DNA from: Rhizobium sp. R711
Lineage (GTDB): Bacteria; Pseudomonadota; Alphaproteobacteria; Rhizobiales; Rhizobiaceae
DNA: 64,000 nucleotides
Reading direction: 5' to 3'
Assembly (NCBI RefSeq): GCF_002211365.1
Contig: NZ_LOKZ01000034.1
Coordinates: 248,001-312,000, forward strand
Positions 15,725 through 25,506 of the stretch are shown here, piece by piece. The notes under the pieces are model-generated. The model saw nothing but the letters and a program-made list of their open reading frames with translations. It made no database searches and was not told where the DNA came from. A program made the translations under genes and the position numbers. Positions within the stretch are counted from its first letter, which is position 1; each line of letters begins with the position of its first letter.

Positions 15725-18268
15725 TCACCCCTTGAGATTGCCATCAGCCGCCTTGCCGCGCAACCGCCGCACCGTCCCGGCCTCTTCGTCCAATTCGCTC
15801 GCCTCGGAGACGTCCTCAATCTTCACCGGCACCTTGCCTGCGGTAGTCGTGGTTCCGACCTGATCCGGCTGGCGATGGAACACGACATCGCTCTGAGGAA
15901 GCGGGATTTCGACCCCCTCTTCCCGGAACCTTTTGAGGATCGCGATACGCAGATCGTTCCGAACCTTCAGACCATCACCCATGTCGGCAAGCATGAAGCG
16001 AAGCTCGAAGTCCAGCGAATACGGCCCGAAGCGCAGGAACTCCACATGCGGCTCAGGATTGCGCAGGACCACGGGTACCGCGTTGACGAGCTCGAGCAGA
16101 ATATCCATGACCTTCTGCGGATCGGAATCATAGCTCACCGAAACCGGAATTTCCGACCGGCCCATCTTGTTGCGATGGGTCCAGTTGCCCACGGAAGCAT
16201 TGATCAGTTCGGAATTCGGAACAATGATCGACTGCTTGCGGAACGTCTCGATCTCGGTCGCGCGAACTGAAATCCGCTTCACGATGCCTTCAGCCGTGCC
16301 GGAGACGACGTGGTCGCCGACCTTGAACGGACGCTCGACGAGCAGGATCAGGCCGGAGACGAAGTTCGACACGATGTTCTGGAGGCCGAAACCGATACCG
16401 ACCGACAGCGCGGAGGCAACAAGTGCGAAGCTTGAGAGGTCGATGCCCGCGGCGGAAACGCCGACAATCGCCGCAAGACCGACACCGAGATACCCGATGC
16501 CTGTCTTGACCGAATTCCGGACCCCGAGGTCGACATGGCTGCGCGCCATGATGTTGCCGTCAAGCCAGCGCTGGATCCAGCGCGTCAGCAGGTAGCCGCC
16601 CGCAAAGAGCAGAATGCCGGTCATTATCCCGATCAGCGAGATGCTGATCCCGCCCAGCCTGACCTCGGTAAGAAGGCGGTAGCCGATCAGTTCAAGATCC
16701 TGAATATGGAAACCCCACAGGAGCAGCACCAACGGAATTCCAACCATCAGCGCGATGGCCGAGATGCACATGCCAACCAACAGGCCCGCTTGGTCGATGG
16801 CGACGGGGCCGAGTTTGAAACGCTTCTGAAGGAACCGACCAAGCGATGTCTCGCCAAAAGTCTCGCTGCGTGAAATAGCCTTACCGGACAGAAGACCAAT
16901 ATAGGTCGTGACGATGATGGCACCGGTGATGATCAGCTGCGTTGCAACGAAGCGCGCAAGCCCGACATAGCCGGTCAGCGCCGTTATGATCAGACCTGCG
17001 CCCAGCACGCGCAAAATGATCGCCATGCCGTGCGGCCAATGGCGTCCCGGCGCGTCCGGATCCCCGTTCCTAGCCAACATCGGACGACCGAACGACGCCG
17101 CGATCAGGATGAAACCGATGATCAGGGCAGCTATCAGACTCTTGACGACGGTGAGGACGAGCGGAGAGCCCATCGCTTCGCTGATGCTGCCGAAGAGGTA
17201 ATCGAGCGCGTTGACGATGGCCATCGCCAGCAGGCAGGCGCCGATCGAGCTCGCGCCACGGTTCGAAAGCTTTACGAGACGCCAGTGCGGTTCCTTCGGC
17301 GCAAACACTGCGTTGGTGAAACGCCTGACGAAATAGATCAGCCCTATCGCGCCGAAGAGCGCCCCGATGATCGGCGCAATATCCGGCCTCAGAACATTGA
17401 AACTATTGAGGAAGAAGTAAGACGTCACCAAGAGCGCCGCGAGAGCGAACGTCCGGATCAGGGTGGACCAGAAAGCGATGGAGAGACGGTTGATATACGA
17501 GGGCTGCTCGACGGTCTCCTTGCGCTGAAGGTAGCGGCCGAAGATGCGGTAGCCGCCGGACAAGAGCACCAATGCCGTCACGAGCGACATCGCGATGGCC
17601 GCAAAGAACGCGAAAGCCTTGAACTTCAGTACGAATCCCAGCCAGCTGCCGAGGGCTTGGATGAACTCCGTGCCCTCCCGGACGAAGGCGCTCGCCGCAT
17701 CATCGATAACGGAAAGCGAGACATCGGTGCGCCGCAGCAAGGTGGCAGCAAAGAGCTGTCGGCGGGTTTCGGCAATAAGGTTGCCAAGCTTGCCGATGGA
17801 AGCTGACAGCGTTTCGGCATCACCGGTAACGGCGTTGATCTGGGCGCGCTCCGCAGTCAAAGCGTTGCGTTCTGTCGTAACGATCTCCGCTTCTGCTGGC
17901 TGACCTTCCTTCGGCGGATCGCCCAGCTCGGCAAGGCGGTTCTTGATCTGATCGAGCCGCGGTCTGGGGCCAACGGAAATGTTCAGAACCGCGCGACCGA
18001 GTTCGTCGGTCTTTCCGGCGAGAGCCACCAACGCGTCGTCATCGTCGTTCTTCTGCTTGACGCCATCCTCCAGGGAGACGAGATCCTGCTTTGCTTTCTC
18101 GATCGCTTTCGCCGCCTGCTCGATTGGGCTGTCAGCGACAGACGCCTCGGTCGCCTGCGGCGGCTGCGAGGCCTGCGGTGCGGCTGTCTGCGCGCCCGCG
18201 AGGTTCGCACCGGCGCCCGCCAGCGCTGCGACTAGGAAAATGCGAAGCAAGAGTTGTGTCGGCCGCAA
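15725..18268 (-). CDS. Large MscS-family mechanosensitive ion channel with DUF3772 N-terminus
   Basis: An 847-residue inner-membrane protein. A signal peptide (1-26) is followed by an alanine/glutamine-rich periplasmic coiled-coil region (35-190, DUF3772-like), about eight extra membrane helices (210-560), then the MscS pore helix and beta domain (IVSNFVSGLILLVERPFKVG around 620-640) and an alpha/beta C-terminal domain. This is the long MscK/MscM-type architecture. It gates on membrane tension to release solutes during hypo-osmotic shock. It is a single gene; the downstream small secreted gene is 121 bases away. Confidence 0.92.
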   Translation of the reverse strand: MRPTQLLLRIFLVAALAGAGANLAGAQTAAPQASQPPQATEASVADSPIEQAAKAIEKAKQDLVSLEDGVKQKNDDDDALVALAGKTDELGRAVLNISVGPRPRLDQIKNRLAELGDPPKEGQPAEAEIVTTERNALTAERAQINAVTGDAETLSASIGKLGNLIAETRRQLFAATLLRRTDVSLSVIDDAASAFVREGTEFIQALGSWLGFVLKFKAFAFFAAIAMSLVTALVLLSGGYRIFGRYLQRKETVEQPSYINRLSIAFWSTLIRTFALAALLVTSYFFLNSFNVLRPDIAPIIGALFGAIGLIYFVRRFTNAVFAPKEPHWRLVKLSNRGASSIGACLLAMAIVNALDYLFGSISEAMGSPLVLTVVKSLIAALIIGFILIAASFGRPMLARNGDPDAPGRHWPHGMAIILRVLGAGLIITALTGYVGLARFVATQLIITGAIIVTTYIGLLSGKAISRSETFGETSLGRFLQKRFKLGPVAIDQAGLLVGMCISAIALMVGIPLVLLLWGFHIQDLELIGYRLLTEVRLGGISISLIGIMTGILLFAGGYLLTRWIQRWLDGNIMARSHVDLGVRNSVKTGIGYLGVGLAAIVGVSAAGIDLSSFALVASALSVGIGFGLQNIVSNFVSGLILLVERPFKVGDHVVSGTAEGIVKRISVRATEIETFRKQSIIVPNSELINASVGNWTHRNKMGRSEIPVSVSYDSDPQKVMDILLELVNAVPVVLRNPEPHVEFLRFGPYSLDFELRFMLADMGDGLKVRNDLRIAILKRFREEGVEIPLPQSDVVFHRQPDQVGTTTTAGKVPVKIEDVSEASELDEEAGTVRRLRGKAADGNLKG

Positions 18269-18348
18269 AATATCCCCGCTCGGGTTGGCTGGATCAGATT
18301 GGATTCCAGCTTTTCATAAGAAAGAAAGGCGACAGAAAGGCGACGTGA

Positions 18349-18906
18349 TCAGAAGCCTGTGCCCGGCTGTGCCAGATATTCCAGTTCTGCCGTCGTCGAT
18401 CGACGTCCGACGAGAGCATTGCGATGCGGAAAGCGACCGTAGGCCGCAATCACTTCCCGATGGCGAAGCGCATAATCGAGATATTCCTCGTCACCAAGCG
18501 CCTTGAACAGAGCGACTGAACGTTCCTGCTCCTCCAGATCTTCGCAATGCTCGAAAGGCATGTAGAAAAATGTCCGGCATTCCGGGTCAACCTGTTGATC
18601 CGCTCCAGCCTCCAACGCGAGCTTTGCCTCGCGCAGCGCAACCCCGTCGGTGGCAAAGGCGAGCGGTGTGGCCCGATATATGTTGCGTGGAAACTGGTCG
18701 AGCACGATCACCGCGGCAAGCCTGCTGTGCGGCGTCGAGCGCCATTCCTCCGTCACCCCGCGCGCGAGCGCAAGATGGGTGTCACGGAAGCGCCGGCGAA
18801 TATTTCGATCGAGCTCCAACGTCGCCTTGAACCATTGATCCCGCCCACACTCTTCGAACCAGAAGTCGTAGACTTCCTGAGGCGTGCAGACATATCCAAA
18901 TTCCAT
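18349..18906 (-). CDS. DUF924 family protein
   Basis: A 185-residue protein with the DUF924 hallmarks: VYDFWFEE near the N-terminus, VIVLDQFPRNIYR in the middle, and FFYMPFEHCEDLEEQERSVA with a C-terminal HREVIAAYGRFPHRN. The ATG at 18906 is fixed by GGAGGAAAG immediately upstream. The fold is helical and TPR-like; the biochemical role is unknown. It lies between MscS and an exporter on the same strand, but the gaps do not suggest an operon. Confidence 0.9.
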   Translation of the reverse strand: MEFGYVCTPQEVYDFWFEECGRDQWFKATLELDRNIRRRFRDTHLALARGVTEEWRSTPHSRLAAVIVLDQFPRNIYRATPLAFATDGVALREAKLALEAGADQQVDPECRTFFYMPFEHCEDLEEQERSVALFKALGDEEYLDYALRHREVIAAYGRFPHRNALVGRRSTTAELEYLAQPGTGF

Positions 18907-18947
18907 CTTTCCTCCCGACAAAGGCCGGTCGACTCCAAGCTGACCGA

Positions 18948-20387
18948 CTATTTCGTACCGATCTTGTGACCTGACACCTCGGCGCCTGCATCCGGCGCCA
19001 ATTGCAGGAAGCGCAATGACGATATGACGCCGATCGCACCAACGACAAGAAAGGCCCAGCGGAAATCGACGAGCTCCGGCCCCTCGACACCGCGCAAGGC
19101 AACGGAAATGTTGAGCACCGCTGCCGCAATCGCGACACCAAGCAGCATTGAAACCTGCTGCAACATGCTCGACAGCGTCGAAGCGGAACTGCGCTGCGCC
19201 GGATTGATATCGGCAAAAGCGAGAGTGTTCAGTGCCGTGAACTCCATCGACCGCGAGAGACCGGCAATCACCAGCAACATGTAGATGATGGCGCGCGGAG
19301 TCTCGGGTACCAGAAAGCCGCAGGCCGCAATCGACAATGCAGCGATCATGCCGTTGAAGAAGAGCACGGTCCGAAATCCGAGCTTGGCAAGCAGCGGCGT
19401 CGTCACGGCCTTCATGCCGAGATTTCCAAGGAAGTAGACCAAGAGATAGGCGCCGGCCGCGATCGAGCTCAAACCGAAGCCGAGTTGGAAGAGGAGCGGC
19501 AAGAGGAACGGCGTCGCATTGATCGCGACACGGCTCGCCGTTCCGGCTGAAAGGGTCGCGATGGCAAAGGTCTGCGCTCTGAAAGCGGACAGGTCGAGCA
19601 GCGGACTACTGACCCTAAGGAAATGCAGCGTCGCCATGACGGACAGGACAATGCCCGCCAGCAGCATCAGCAGGATTGGTAACAAACCACCGTGCGATTT
19701 CACCGAGAGTTCAAGCGCCGCAAGCAGGAAGGTCAACCCACTGGCGCTGAGAATGAACCCAAGCACATCCAGCCGCCCGGCCTCCTCCTCACGCTGTTCC
19801 GGCACGAAACGGAGAACCAGCACCATGCCGAGCACCCCGATCGGCAGATTGATGAGAAAGTTCCAATGCCAGCTTGCATAGGTGGTGATGAAGCTGCCAA
19901 GCAGCGGACCGATGACCGGAGCCGTCAGCGCAGGCCAGGTAATCAGCGCGATCGCCTGAACGAGTTCGGATTTGCGGGCATTCTTCAGGACAATGATCCG
20001 GCCGACCGGCGTCATGAGTGCGCTACCGGCTCCTTGCACGGCGCGCGCGACTACAAACTCGGCAAGGCCGTCGGAGAGCCCGCAGAACAGCGAGGCAATC
20101 GTGAAGACGGCAATGGACGCCATGAAGATCCGACGAGCGCCGAACCGATCCCCAAGCCATCCCGAGAGCGGAATGAAGGCCGCCATCGTCAACATGTAGA
20201 CGGTGATGCCGATGCTCATCGATACGGGTTGAACGCCGAAACTGGCTGCCATCTGTGGGAGGGACGTGGTGACGATGGTGCCATCGAGAATCTGCATGAA
20301 AAACGAAACGGCAACGACCAGCGCGACAATCTTTGCCCTGCGGATGCTCTCCGCATCGTCTTTCTCTATCGTCTGCGTAGCTGTCAT
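18948..20387 (-). CDS. MFS exporter of the DHA2 (14-helix, EmrB-like) family
   Basis: A 479-residue inner-membrane drug:H+ antiporter. The N-terminal half carries FFMQILDGTIVTTSLPQMA and the motif A loop GWLGDRFGARRIF, and motif C-like glycines and prolines follow (GAGSALMTPVGR, TAPVIGPLLGSFI). About 14 hydrophobic segments fit DHA2. No membrane-fusion partner (EmrA) lies next to it, so it may act alone or with a partner elsewhere. The substrate is unknown. Confidence 0.9.
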   Translation of the reverse strand: MTATQTIEKDDAESIRRAKIVALVVAVSFFMQILDGTIVTTSLPQMAASFGVQPVSMSIGITVYMLTMAAFIPLSGWLGDRFGARRIFMASIAVFTIASLFCGLSDGLAEFVVARAVQGAGSALMTPVGRIIVLKNARKSELVQAIALITWPALTAPVIGPLLGSFITTYASWHWNFLINLPIGVLGMVLVLRFVPEQREEEAGRLDVLGFILSASGLTFLLAALELSVKSHGGLLPILLMLLAGIVLSVMATLHFLRVSSPLLDLSAFRAQTFAIATLSAGTASRVAINATPFLLPLLFQLGFGLSSIAAGAYLLVYFLGNLGMKAVTTPLLAKLGFRTVLFFNGMIAALSIAACGFLVPETPRAIIYMLLVIAGLSRSMEFTALNTLAFADINPAQRSSASTLSSMLQQVSMLLGVAIAAAVLNISVALRGVEGPELVDFRWAFLVVGAIGVISSLRFLQLAPDAGAEVSGHKIGTK

Positions 20388-20689
20388 TGATCTGCCAATG
20401 TGAATTGGATGCCTTGGGAAAGAACAGGCAGAGAAGCCGAGTCCAATGTGTGCCTGATGGCAGTTCCGCTAGATAGGCCGATCGGCGTGGCGCGGAAAGA
20501 GAAAATCCTGAGATCTCAAAGGATTTTGATCTTCAAAAGACGGCCCACCCACGCCGTATGCAACTCGCTCTGTGCGAAGTTACGAAGCGAGAACAATTGA
20601 CAGCTATACCTTCTGCGGCCACCGTGGCGCGCAAGAGCGGCGAAGCTGCGGCACCGCGCTCCCGACTCAGGGACTTGGAGCATATTTCG
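20388..20689. other. Divergent intergenic region between exporter and ackA
   Basis: No gene seen. It holds a perfect 6-bp inverted repeat TTTTGA-TCT-TCAAAA at 20524-20538, about 150 bases before ackA. It does not have the spacing of an FNR/FixK box, so its meaning is open. Promoters for both flanking genes must lie here. Confidence 0.4.
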
Positions 20690-21802
20690 ATGATCGACAC
20701 GCTGCTTGTTCTCAACACCGGTTCATCGAGCCTCAAGTTTCAGATCTTCGAGGACAGGGACTTGAACGTGCTGATGAGCGGCAAGGTTACAGGCATTGGT
20801 GATACAGCTGAGATGCGCGCAAAGCTCCCCGATGGACAGGAGACGCAAACCTCCCTGCCCGCGGACACTAATCACGATTCGGCCCTCAGCGCCGTAATGG
20901 AGCTCATCGACGGCCACGACCGTGCCTGGCGCACGGCGGCGGTCGTCCATCGCGTCGTCCACGGCGGGCAAGCTTTCGTAGAGCCTGTCATTGTCACCCC
21001 GGACGTCACGCGTCGTCTGGAAGCGCTGATCCCGTTGGCGCCGCTTCATCAGCCGCACAACCTCGCCGGCATAACCGCTTCGGCAAGGCTCGCAAGCGGA
21101 GCGCCTGACATCGCCTGCTTCGATACCGCCTTCCACGCAGGGCACGACATATTGACCAGCAGTTTCGCCCTGCCGCAGGAAATGCGCGACAAAGGCATAC
21201 GCCGCTATGGCTTCCACGGGCTTTCCTATGACTGGATCTCGCGGGTACTGGCGCAGGACTACCCGGACCTCTATGCCGGTCGCGTCGTCGTCGGCCACCT
21301 CGGTAATGGCGCCAGCCTCTGCGCGCTGAAGAACGGCATCAGCGTCGATACCACGATGAGCATGACCGCGCTTGACGGCATACCCATGGGAACGCGTAGC
21401 GGATCAATCGATCCCGGCGCCGTCCTCTACATGCTTCACGACCTCGATCTTGGCGTCGAGACGGTTCAGGACATCCTCTACGAGCGCTCCGGCCTGAAGG
21501 GATTGTCCGGCATCAGCAACGACGTCGAGGCGCTGCTTCGCAGCGACGATCCGCAAGCCGCCTTCGCGCTGGAATACTTCACCCTCAAGACGGCCCAGCA
21601 TGCCGCGATGATGGCCGTCTCCATGGGTGGCATCGATGCTTTCGTCTTTACTGGCGGGATCGGCGAGCACGCCGCCCCCGTTCGCGAAGCAATCCTCAGA
21701 AGGCTCCGCTTCCTCGGCGATTTCAAGATGCTCGTGATCCCGACAAACGAGGAACGCCTTATGGCAACCTATGCCAGAAAGCTCCTCCGCTCGGCAGCAT
21801 GA
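20690..21802 (+). CDS. ackA: Acetate kinase
   Basis: A 370-residue cytoplasmic kinase interconverting acetyl phosphate plus ADP with acetate plus ATP. The N-terminal phosphate-binding motif LVLNTGSSSLKFQIF, the FDTAFHAG motif, the HLGNGASLCAL motif, MGTRSGSIDPG and the C-terminal FTGGIGEHAAPVR are all present. The protein is slightly shorter than the usual 395-400 residues. The ATG at 20690 is chosen because the beta-strand with NTGSSS begins right after it; the upstream extension is unlike the family. No phosphotransacetylase gene is adjacent. Propionate may also be a substrate. Confidence 0.93.
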   Translation: MIDTLLVLNTGSSSLKFQIFEDRDLNVLMSGKVTGIGDTAEMRAKLPDGQETQTSLPADTNHDSALSAVMELIDGHDRAWRTAAVVHRVVHGGQAFVEPVIVTPDVTRRLEALIPLAPLHQPHNLAGITASARLASGAPDIACFDTAFHAGHDILTSSFALPQEMRDKGIRRYGFHGLSYDWISRVLAQDYPDLYAGRVVVGHLGNGASLCALKNGISVDTTMSMTALDGIPMGTRSGSIDPGAVLYMLHDLDLGVETVQDILYERSGLKGLSGISNDVEALLRSDDPQAAFALEYFTLKTAQHAAMMAVSMGGIDAFVFTGGIGEHAAPVREAILRRLRFLGDFKMLVIPTNEERLMATYARKLLRSAA

Positions 21803-21812
21803 GGGTCGCCGA

Positions 21813-22469
21813 CTAGGCCAGGCCCAGCTTGTCGATGAAGCCGCTGACGCCCTTGACGTTCTCCACCAGCACCCGGATGGCGCGGCGCTCCAGTTCGCTG
21901 GAGACGGTCCCCTCAAGCACGACCCTGGAATCCTGAACTGTTACCTTGATCGCATGGATGTCGAGACCAAGGTCGCCCTGCAGTCGCGCGCGAATGGCAC
22001 GAGCGAGGGCATCGTCACCGCTTGCCGTTCTCTCGGTTGGTGCTGCAACGATGCCCTTGAGGAGATCGATACGGCTGACAATGCCGAGAAGGCGCTTGCC
22101 GCTGACGACGGGAACGCGCTTGACCTTGCGCTGGAACATCACTTCGGCGATAGCAGCCGCCGGTGTATCCGGTGTGACACTGATCACGCTCGCGGACATA
22201 ACATCTGAAACCCGCCAACTGCGACTGCGGATATAGTTGTCGAAATCGACGAGTGATGTTTCATCAGAGTTACCGGCAGATCTGCCGCCACCAAACTCGA
22301 TCCGCCGCATGAGGTCGCCCTCCGTCAGCACGCCACAAAGATTGCCGTCATTGTCGATGACAGGCAGGCCACTGATGTCCTTGGCAACCATCAGGTCGAT
22401 TGCCTGATGTATGCTGCTGTCGGCGCTGATCGTCGTGATGTCGGTGTTCATGATGTCTTGAGCAAACAT
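21813..22469 (-). CDS. CBS-domain pair plus BON-domain protein
   Basis: A 218-residue cytoplasmic protein. Two CBS motifs (residues 5-60, ending VIDNDGNLCGVLTEGDLMRR, and 90-145, with VPVVSGKRLLGIVSRIDLL) form an adenine-nucleotide-binding module. A BON domain follows (155-218, VTVQDSRVVLEGTVSSELER). Such proteins are often stress- or oxygen-responsive and membrane-associated through BON; the ligand here is unknown. ATG 22469 is favoured because the first CBS motif starts there. It converges on ackA with only 10 bases between stops. Confidence 0.9.
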   Translation of the reverse strand: MFAQDIMNTDITTISADSSIHQAIDLMVAKDISGLPVIDNDGNLCGVLTEGDLMRRIEFGGGRSAGNSDETSLVDFDNYIRSRSWRVSDVMSASVISVTPDTPAAAIAEVMFQRKVKRVPVVSGKRLLGIVSRIDLLKGIVAAPTERTASGDDALARAIRARLQGDLGLDIHAIKVTVQDSRVVLEGTVSSELERRAIRVLVENVKGVSGFIDKLGLA

Positions 22470-22577
22470 GATAATCCCATTGCGCTCTGGAGGAAGTCGA
22501 ATGGTGCCGATCTGATGCCCGGCGCAAACAGCGCACATATCGGTCGCCAAAAATATTGCGCAAATCCACCCACAAGT

Positions 22578-22590
22578 CGATCAGTGATCG
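22578..22590. promoter_or_regulatory. Palindrome upstream of the CBS-BON gene
   Basis: CGATCA-G-TGATCG is a perfect 6-bp inverted repeat with a one-base centre, 109 bases before the CBS-BON start. It could be an operator; the binding protein is unknown. Confidence 0.3.
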
Positions 22591-22748
22591 TGATCTTAAT
22601 TTCAACCAGAGAGTTTAGTGCAATTGCGAGCGCAAGCAATTGCGGAGACGGTGCGCTGAACGGGGTCAAAGCCCCCTGGAAGCGGCACCTCGCCTTGCTC
22701 CTCGGCCGGAATGTTCAGTAGTTGATAGGCAAGGCCAGCACGGCGCCC

Positions 22749-23912
22749 TCAGCCGAGAATGTTCCTGATGGCTCGCATGAAAACCCGCGAACCGGTTGCA
22801 ATCAGCTCATCGGGAAAGTCGTAATCCGGGTTATGCAGCCGCGGATGGTCTTCGCCTGCCCCGAGAAAGAACATCGCAGCGGGCGCCACGGTCCGGAACA
22901 GACCGAAATCTTCCGATGCTTTCATTGGCAGCAGGCTGCTTGTCTTGTCGTGGCTGACACCTTCGTCACCCAGAGCGCGCCGCAACACCGTAACCGCTTC
23001 GGCGGAATTGTAGCACTGGTGGAACACGTCCTCGTAGCTGATCTCCACCTGCAACCGTCCGGCCTTCGCCTCGGTCAACACAAGTTGCTCGGCGCGTGAG
23101 ACCAACGCGGCCATCGCTTCATCCGTCAGCGTGCGCAAGGTCGCCCAGATTTGCGCCTCACCGGGACTTATGCCGAAAGCCGGCTCACCGAGACGCGCAT
23201 GCGTGACCGTGACCAGCGAGTAATCCGGTCCGAGCGGCCGATTGTTGCCCAATGCCGTCAGATCGCCAAGCAGCCGGGCCAGCACGAAAGTCGGTGCGGT
23301 GCCCTGCTCCGGATAGGAAGCATGCGATGTCTTGCCCTTCAGAACGACCTTCATTCCCTGCGACGCACAATTAACGTGTCCCTCTTTGAGGAGGACGTGT
23401 CCAAGCGGGATGCCCGGAAAATTGTGAAGCGAGAGCGACATGTCGGGCATCAGCGAGGCAAACTTCGGATCCGCGAGCACCGCCGCCGCGCCCGCGCCAT
23501 TTTCCTCGGCTGGCTGGAACATCAGGACTACCCGCCCTCTCGCGGGCCGCCTTCGTCCGAGCCCCTTCGCGAGTGCCATGAGGATCGCCATATGGCCGTC
23601 ATGGCCGCAGAGGTGGCCCCTGCCTGGTACGGTCGAGCGGTGCGGAATATCGCCGATTTCCTCGATCGGCAGGCCGTCAAGCTCCGCACGGATCATCATG
23701 GTTGGTCCTGAGGTTACCCCCTCATAGACAGCAGCAAGGCCGTGTCCGCCGATGCCAGCAACGATCTGATCGGGTCCGGTGGTACTCAGCACTTCCGTTA
23801 CCCGCAACGCGGTTTTCGCCTCCTCCCCGGAGACTTCTGGATTGCGGTGAAGCTCTCGTCGAAACATCTTGATTTCGCTGAGCTCTCCATCCGTCAAAAA
23901 CATCGTCGACAT
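22749..23912 (-). CDS. M20D-family amidohydrolase (hippurate hydrolase/N-acyl-amino-acid deacylase type)
   Basis: A 387-residue zinc/manganese-dependent hydrolase. The catalytic and metal-ligand motifs are in order: HRNPEVSGEE (about 22), CGHDGHMAIL (about 100), QPAEENGAGA (about 135), and LHNFPGIPLGH (about 165). It hydrolyses amide bonds of N-acylated amino acids or related conjugates; the exact substrate cannot be read. It is divergent from an IclR regulator 146 bases away, which probably controls it. Confidence 0.92.
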   Translation of the reverse strand: MSTMFLTDGELSEIKMFRRELHRNPEVSGEEAKTALRVTEVLSTTGPDQIVAGIGGHGLAAVYEGVTSGPTMMIRAELDGLPIEEIGDIPHRSTVPGRGHLCGHDGHMAILMALAKGLGRRRPARGRVVLMFQPAEENGAGAAAVLADPKFASLMPDMSLSLHNFPGIPLGHVLLKEGHVNCASQGMKVVLKGKTSHASYPEQGTAPTFVLARLLGDLTALGNNRPLGPDYSLVTVTHARLGEPAFGISPGEAQIWATLRTLTDEAMAALVSRAEQLVLTEAKAGRLQVEISYEDVFHQCYNSAEAVTVLRRALGDEGVSHDKTSSLLPMKASEDFGLFRTVAPAAMFFLGAGEDHPRLHNPDYDFPDELIATGSRVFMRAIRNILG

Positions 23913-24058
23913 CCCCGGAATACAAGTGGCCTTACCACGTGAAGCTCGAACCTAGCCTGTCCGTTTTTCGTAGTCGATGGAGAAGTTCGCTGCATAAGCT
24001 CCCGCTTTTCGGCAACGACACATTTGTATATGTAAGTTGATATTCACAGGGGAAGTTG

Positions 24059-24844
24059 ATGGAAGCAGAAGACGTCGATCGGTACCGTGCTCCGGCACTG
24101 GACAAGGGGCTCGATATCCTTGAGCTTTTGGCCGGTGTCGAGGAAGGGCTGACCCAAGCGGAGATCGCCAAACGTCTCGATCGCAGCCCGAACGAATTCT
24201 ATCGCATGCTCGACCGCCTCGTCCGGCGCGGCTACGTCACGAAGCTCGAGGGCGATCGGTTCACCCTCACGCTTAAACTGTTCGGCCTGTCCCAGTTGCA
24301 TGCGCCAACGCGCCGACTGGCATCCTTCGCAACACCACTGATGCGTGACCTCGCTCAGCGGACCAAGCAGGCAAACCACCTGGTCGTCTTTGATCGCGGG
24401 TCGGCAGTGGTGATCGCCCAGCACGAGGCGCCGGATTATTGGGGTATCTCGATCCGCGTCGGCTCGCATATGAGCCTGTTCGACACTGGGTCCGGCCACG
24501 TGCTTCTCGCCTTTCGAAGCGACGAAGAGCGGAAGATGATGATCGCGGAACATGCCCGAAGCCGTGAAGAAGTCATGCTCGGCCCGGCATTTTACGCGCG
24601 GCTCGCCCATATTCGCGAGCGCGGTTACGAAATGATGGCGAGCGCTCAAACAGCTGGCGTCCATAATCTCTCGGCGCCGATCCTTGGGCCGGACGGACGC
24701 TGCATTGCAGCCCTCACTTGCCCCTATATCGCCCTGGTCAATGCGCCGGACGCGCCTGACATCAGCCAGACGATCGCCATGGTGATGAAGACTGCGGGCG
24801 AGCTTTCGCTTTTGGCCGGCTCAGACGTCAGAACACCGGCGTGA
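24059..24844 (+). CDS. IclR-family transcriptional regulator
   Basis: A 261-residue regulator with an N-terminal winged HTH (LDILELLAGVEEGLTQAEIA then NEFYRMLDRLVRRGYV) and a C-terminal IclR effector domain (GVHNLSAPILGPDGRCIAAL). A strong AGGGGAAG lies just before the ATG at 24059. It is divergent from the M20 amidohydrolase, so the effector may be that enzyme's substrate or product; this is an inference from gene order. Confidence 0.92.
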   Translation: MEAEDVDRYRAPALDKGLDILELLAGVEEGLTQAEIAKRLDRSPNEFYRMLDRLVRRGYVTKLEGDRFTLTLKLFGLSQLHAPTRRLASFATPLMRDLAQRTKQANHLVVFDRGSAVVIAQHEAPDYWGISIRVGSHMSLFDTGSGHVLLAFRSDEERKMMIAEHARSREEVMLGPAFYARLAHIRERGYEMMASAQTAGVHNLSAPILGPDGRCIAALTCPYIALVNAPDAPDISQTIAMVMKTAGELSLLAGSDVRTPA

Positions 24845-25056
24845 GTTTGAAGGATATCCGTCCTGGCCGCTTACCGCCGTCCCGCCTCGACGCACCCGCC
24901 ACAGCAATTTCAACACGACCCCACACAGCTTTAAGGCCATTGTCAGCTAGCGGTCGCATTAGAAACCCTGGCGGCGCTGCGCGACGCCCCCAAGCAAACC
25001 ATCGTGATGGCTGGGCATGCTGCCGAAAGGCAGGCACGCCGTAGGGAAGATGACGC

Positions 25057-25416
25057 GTGAACGTATTATTGGTTGAGGATAATGTCCTGTTGGGAGACGC
25101 CGTGCGCGATCATATCGCGGCCGACGGTCATTCCGTCGACTGGTGCCTCAACCTTGCGGAAGCGACAGAGGCGGCCGGAACCGGCAGCTACGGCGTAATC
25201 CTGCTCGACCTGCGACTGCCTGATGGCAACGGCCTTACTCTGCTAAAGGCGCTTAGACGACAAGCAAATGCCGTCCCCGTCATTATTCTGACAGCGTATG
25301 ACCAGGCCTCGGATCAGATCGAGGGCCTGCAAAGTGGCGCAGACGATTTCCTGGTGAAGCCCTTCGGGCTTTCCGAACTTTCCGAGCGCATGAAAGCGGC
25401 AAACCGCAAGCATTAA
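25057..25416 (+). CDS. Receiver-only response regulator, apparently truncated from an OmpR-type protein
   Basis: A 119-residue CheY-like domain starting with GTG (purine-rich GGGAAGATG upstream). Phosphorylation residues are present: acidic pair in LLVEDN, acceptor in ILLDLRLPDG (Asp51), Thr in ILTAYDQ and Lys in LVKPFG. Sequence resemblance is to OmpR/PhoB-class regulators (SGADDFLVKPFGLSEL), but the protein ends at the linker (RMKAANRKH) with no winged-helix domain, and no histidine kinase is nearby. It is either a genuine single-domain regulator or a remnant; the following 90 bases do not continue the DNA-binding domain in any obvious way. Confidence 0.78.
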   Translation: MNVLLVEDNVLLGDAVRDHIAADGHSVDWCLNLAEATEAAGTGSYGVILLDLRLPDGNGLTLLKALRRQANAVPVIILTAYDQASDQIEGLQSGADDFLVKPFGLSELSERMKAANRKH

Positions 25417-25506
25417 GACTGATTTGGCCGCTCCAGAAAGAGGCGGCCAGTACCAGCGGGAGGCTCTCAGCCGCTGCGGCAGCAGAGCCATCGCCCAGTT
25501 AGCTCA

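Noticed and set aside
16986..17806. Plus-strand frames inside the MscS gene
   Set aside because: Antisense to membrane helices of MscS; highly charged Arg/Glu/Asp-rich translation is a shadow pattern.
20524..20538. FNR/FixK box upstream of ackA
   Set aside because: The inverted repeat TTTTGA-TCT-TCAAAA does not have the TTGAT-N4-ATCAA form, so oxygen control is not supported.
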